DNA of 64,000 nt from Clostridium sp. CAG:510 (GTDB lineage: Bacteria > Bacillota > Clostridia > Lachnospirales > Lachnospiraceae), in assembly GCA_000434615.1 (NCBI GenBank), contig FR880834.1, forward strand, positions 71,809 through 135,808, given 5' to 3'. The position numbers were made by a program, and so were the translations under genes. Shown here in pieces: positions 62,495-64,000 of this stretch (position 1 is its first letter; every line of letters starts with the position of its first letter). The notes beneath the pieces are model-generated. The model ran no database searches. It was not told the DNA's origin and saw only the letters and a program-made list of their open reading frames with translations.

Positions 62495-63028
62495 AATAGC
62501 CTTCTTTAAGAGTATCACATTTTTTACTGCCGTTCAATTTCTCTTTTTAACTGCTTCATAATCTTCTTTTCCAGTCTGGAAATATAGGACTGGGAAATTC
62601 CAAGCATCTGTGCCACTTCCTTCTGTGTCAGCTCCCTGCCGTCCGGGGTATTCAGACCGAAACGCAGGTTTACAATCGTCCTCTCCCTCTCCGAAAGCTT
62701 GTTGACTGCCTTCATCAGAAGCTTCTTTTCTGCCTCCATCTCCAGATCCCGGTAAATGATATCCTCGTCCGTCCCTAAAATATCCGACAGAAGAAGCTCG
62801 TTGCCATCCCAGTCCACGTTTAAGGGTTCATCTATGGAAACCTCCATCCGGGTCTTGTTATTTCTCCGCAGATACATTAAGATTTCATTCTCAATGCAGC
62901 GGGATGCATACGTTGCCAGCTTAATGTTCTTTTCCGGGTTAAAGGTGTTAATGGACTTTATGAGCCCGATAGTTCCGATGGAGATCAGGTCTTCCACCCC
63001 TACACCGGTATTGTCGAATTTCTTGGCT
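62495..63028. repeat. Copy 1 of an identical long repeat carrying sigE
   Basis: This stretch is identical, as far as I can compare, to 63467-64000 (offset 972 bases). It covers the sigE 3' flank and the C-terminal part of sigE. The window ends inside the second copy, so the repeat is at least 534 bp. Confidence 0.95.
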
Positions 63029-63294
63029 ATGTAGACCACCAGACGCAGATTATGTTCAATTAAAATAGCCCTTGCTTCCTTTGCGGAGTCTGTAGCAAGC
63101 TCGCCGATAACCTCATTTTCCCTGTCGGTTTCAAGCGGCGGCGGCAGGATTTCCGTTCCGCCTATGTAATGAATTTCTTCCTTGGATACTTTTCCCGGAT
63201 GAAAGCGAAGAAAGCTTCTCTCCCTGTTAAAAAAACGATATTTTATTTTTTCGGCAAGCTCACTGCCAGCCGCTACCATAACCATTCCGTTCAT
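62524..63294 (-). CDS. sigE: RNA polymerase sigma-E factor (mother cell), pro-form
   Basis: SigE starts the mother-cell programme in sporulation; it is made as a pro-protein and clipped by SpoIIGA. The start at 63294 has AAAGGA 11 bases upstream. The 256-residue protein has an N-terminal pro-segment up to the cleavage region, marked by [13 protein letters not shown] (about 42-54), then region 2 ([55 protein letters not shown]), region 3 and region 4 ([21 protein letters not shown]). Between this gene and the second copy lies only a 3' fragment of spoIIGA. Confidence 0.96.
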   Translation of the reverse strand: MNGMVMVAAGSELAEKIKYRFFNRERSFLRFHPGKVSKEEIHYIGGTEILPPPLETDRENEVIGELATDSAKEARAILIEHNLRLVVYIAKKFDNTGVGVEDLISIGTIGLIKSINTFNPEKNIKLATYASRCIENEILMYLRRNNKTRMEVSIDEPLNVDWDGNELLLSDILGTDEDIIYRDLEMEAEKKLLMKAVNKLSERERTIVNLRFGLNTPDGRELTQKEVAQMLGISQSYISRLEKKIMKQLKREIERQ

Positions 63295-63325
63295 ATTAAT
63301 TTTGTTCCTTTCACACAAATTCCTT

Positions 63326-63466
63326 CTACCTTTTCTTAAGAAGTGCGGGGTGAAGCAAAATCTGATAGCTCCCCTGCACAGACAGGATATTTTCGCTGAC
63401 GCCTATATACACCTGCCCTGGGCTTATCTTCTCCCCTTCCGCCTCTATAGTAAGCTCTGCGACCGG
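63326..63466 (-). pseudogene. spoIIGA: SpoIIGA C-terminal fragment
   Basis: On the minus strand a frame ending at TAG 63326 encodes about 46 residues that read like the end of SpoIIGA, the membrane protease that activates pro-SigE: VAELTIEAEGEKISPGQ, then [16 protein letters not shown] and the terminal [12 protein letters not shown]. The frame leads directly into sigE, as in normal spoIIGA-sigE operons. Upstream of 63466 the sequence changes abruptly into the flank of the second sigE copy, so the catalytic and membrane parts are missing here. The intact gene, if any, must lie beyond the window. Confidence 0.8.
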
Positions 63467-64000
63467 AATAGCCTTCTTTAAGAGTATCACATTTTTTACT
63501 GCCGTTCAATTTCTCTTTTTAACTGCTTCATAATCTTCTTTTCCAGTCTGGAAATATAGGACTGGGAAATTCCAAGCATCTGTGCCACTTCCTTCTGTGT
63601 CAGCTCCCTGCCGTCCGGGGTATTCAGACCGAAACGCAGGTTTACAATCGTCCTCTCCCTCTCCGAAAGCTTGTTGACTGCCTTCATCAGAAGCTTCTTT
63701 TCTGCCTCCATCTCCAGATCCCGGTAAATGATATCCTCGTCCGTCCCTAAAATATCCGACAGAAGAAGCTCGTTGCCATCCCAGTCCACGTTTAAGGGTT
63801 CATCTATGGAAACCTCCATCCGGGTCTTGTTATTTCTCCGCAGATACATTAAGATTTCATTCTCAATGCAGCGGGATGCATACGTTGCCAGCTTAATGTT
63901 CTTTTCCGGGTTAAAGGTGTTAATGGACTTTATGAGCCCGATAGTTCCGATGGAGATCAGGTCTTCCACCCCTACACCGGTATTGTCGAATTTCTTGGCT
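63467..64000. repeat. Copy 2 of the identical sigE repeat (truncated by the window end)
   Basis: Identical to 62495-63028 in every block I compared. The left boundary is sharp: 63467 matches 62495 while the bases before it differ. It continues off the window. Confidence 0.95.
63496..64000 (-). CDS. sigE: Second sigE copy, C-terminal part (partial at window edge)
   Basis: The frame is open to the window edge and encodes the last 168 residues or so of SigE, identical to the first copy, including regions 2.1-2.4 from [11 protein letters not shown] onward, region 3 and region 4 ([16 protein letters not shown]). No substitution or frameshift is seen. Either a second functional sigE exists through a tandem duplication, or the assembly has placed one gene twice. 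The N-terminal part with the pro-segment is outside the window. Confidence 0.85.
   Translation of the reverse strand, partial: AKKFDNTGVGVEDLISIGTIGLIKSINTFNPEKNIKLATYASRCIENEILMYLRRNNKTRMEVSIDEPLNVDWDGNELLLSDILGTDEDIIYRDLEMEAEKKLLMKAVNKLSERERTIVNLRFGLNTPDGRELTQKEVAQMLGISQSYISRLEKKIMKQLKREIERQ

Overview
The window looks like a chromosomal segment of a spore-forming member of the Clostridia, most likely Lachnospiraceae. The evidence is the gene content: a six-subunit Rnf complex, sporulation sigma factors SigE and SigG with a SpoIIGA remnant and a YlmC/YmxH protein, DUF5688 and DUF4349 proteins, single-chain glycyl-tRNA synthetase, and conserved Firmicutes blocks (cmk-ispH-rpsA, scpA-scpB, era-recO). 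I see no phage, insertion sequence, CRISPR array or rRNA operon. Most genes are on the minus strand and tightly packed; the plus strand has only an RNase H-like nuclease, a giant dehydratase-activase protein, one lipoprotein and sigG.

Layout. 1-5.2 kb: rnfCDGEAB and the start of a small membrane protein behind it. 5.3-6.4 kb: divergent nuclease. 6.5-12.8 kb: a probable operon reading tetR, rpiR-type regulator, HI0933-type flavoprotein, cmk, ispH, rpsA, cheR. 12.9-14.1 kb: SGNH-hydrolase lipoprotein. 14.1-19.5 kb: a sodium-pump decarboxylase locus with both an MmdA-like and an OadA-like carboxyltransferase. 19.7-24.7 kb: scpA-scpB and a phosphoesterase flanked by two D,D-carboxypeptidase genes. 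24.8-30.5 kb: membrane protein, rpsU, alaS, glyS, lipoprotein. 30.6-38.5 kb: recO, a small ORF, era, a DUF4349 lipoprotein, an M16 protease, a hypothetical protein, a truncated sigma-like protein and a rhomboid-like protein. 38.8-43 kb: the 1406-residue activase/dehydratase-like protein. 43-48.5 kb: ppk2, NYN/LOTUS protein, metA, ligA, pseudouridine synthase. 48.7-56 kb: lipoprotein, large ABC transporter, gdhA, hypothetical protein, SH3-domain protein and tRNA-Arg(CCG). 56.2-64 kb: DUF5688 protein, efp, aroQ-aroK-(yqeG-aroE), nrdR, ymxH, sigG, hypothetical protein and sigE, with a second partial sigE at the window edge.

How the genes work together. Rnf (ferredoxin:NAD+ oxidoreductase) and the OadB/MmdB-type pump both couple soluble metabolism to an ion gradient, so the left third describes ion-gradient bioenergetics of a fermenting anaerobe. 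The centre is housekeeping: translation, chromosome segregation, cell wall and repair. The right end covers aromatic amino acid synthesis and sporulation control.

The features most worth a second look are: (1) an identical repeat of at least 534 bp carrying sigE, with a truncated spoIIGA between the copies; (2) terminator-like hairpins placed directly over the translation starts of both D,D-carboxypeptidase genes; (3) a 14-bp inverted repeat that closes the tRNA-Arg transcript and ends in a U-tract; (4) a decarboxylase locus whose subunits match those of a biotin transcarboxylase plus a sodium pump; (5) a sigma-like protein without region 4; (6) a YqeG-AroE fusion; and (7) sigG inverted in place within its usual neighbourhood.
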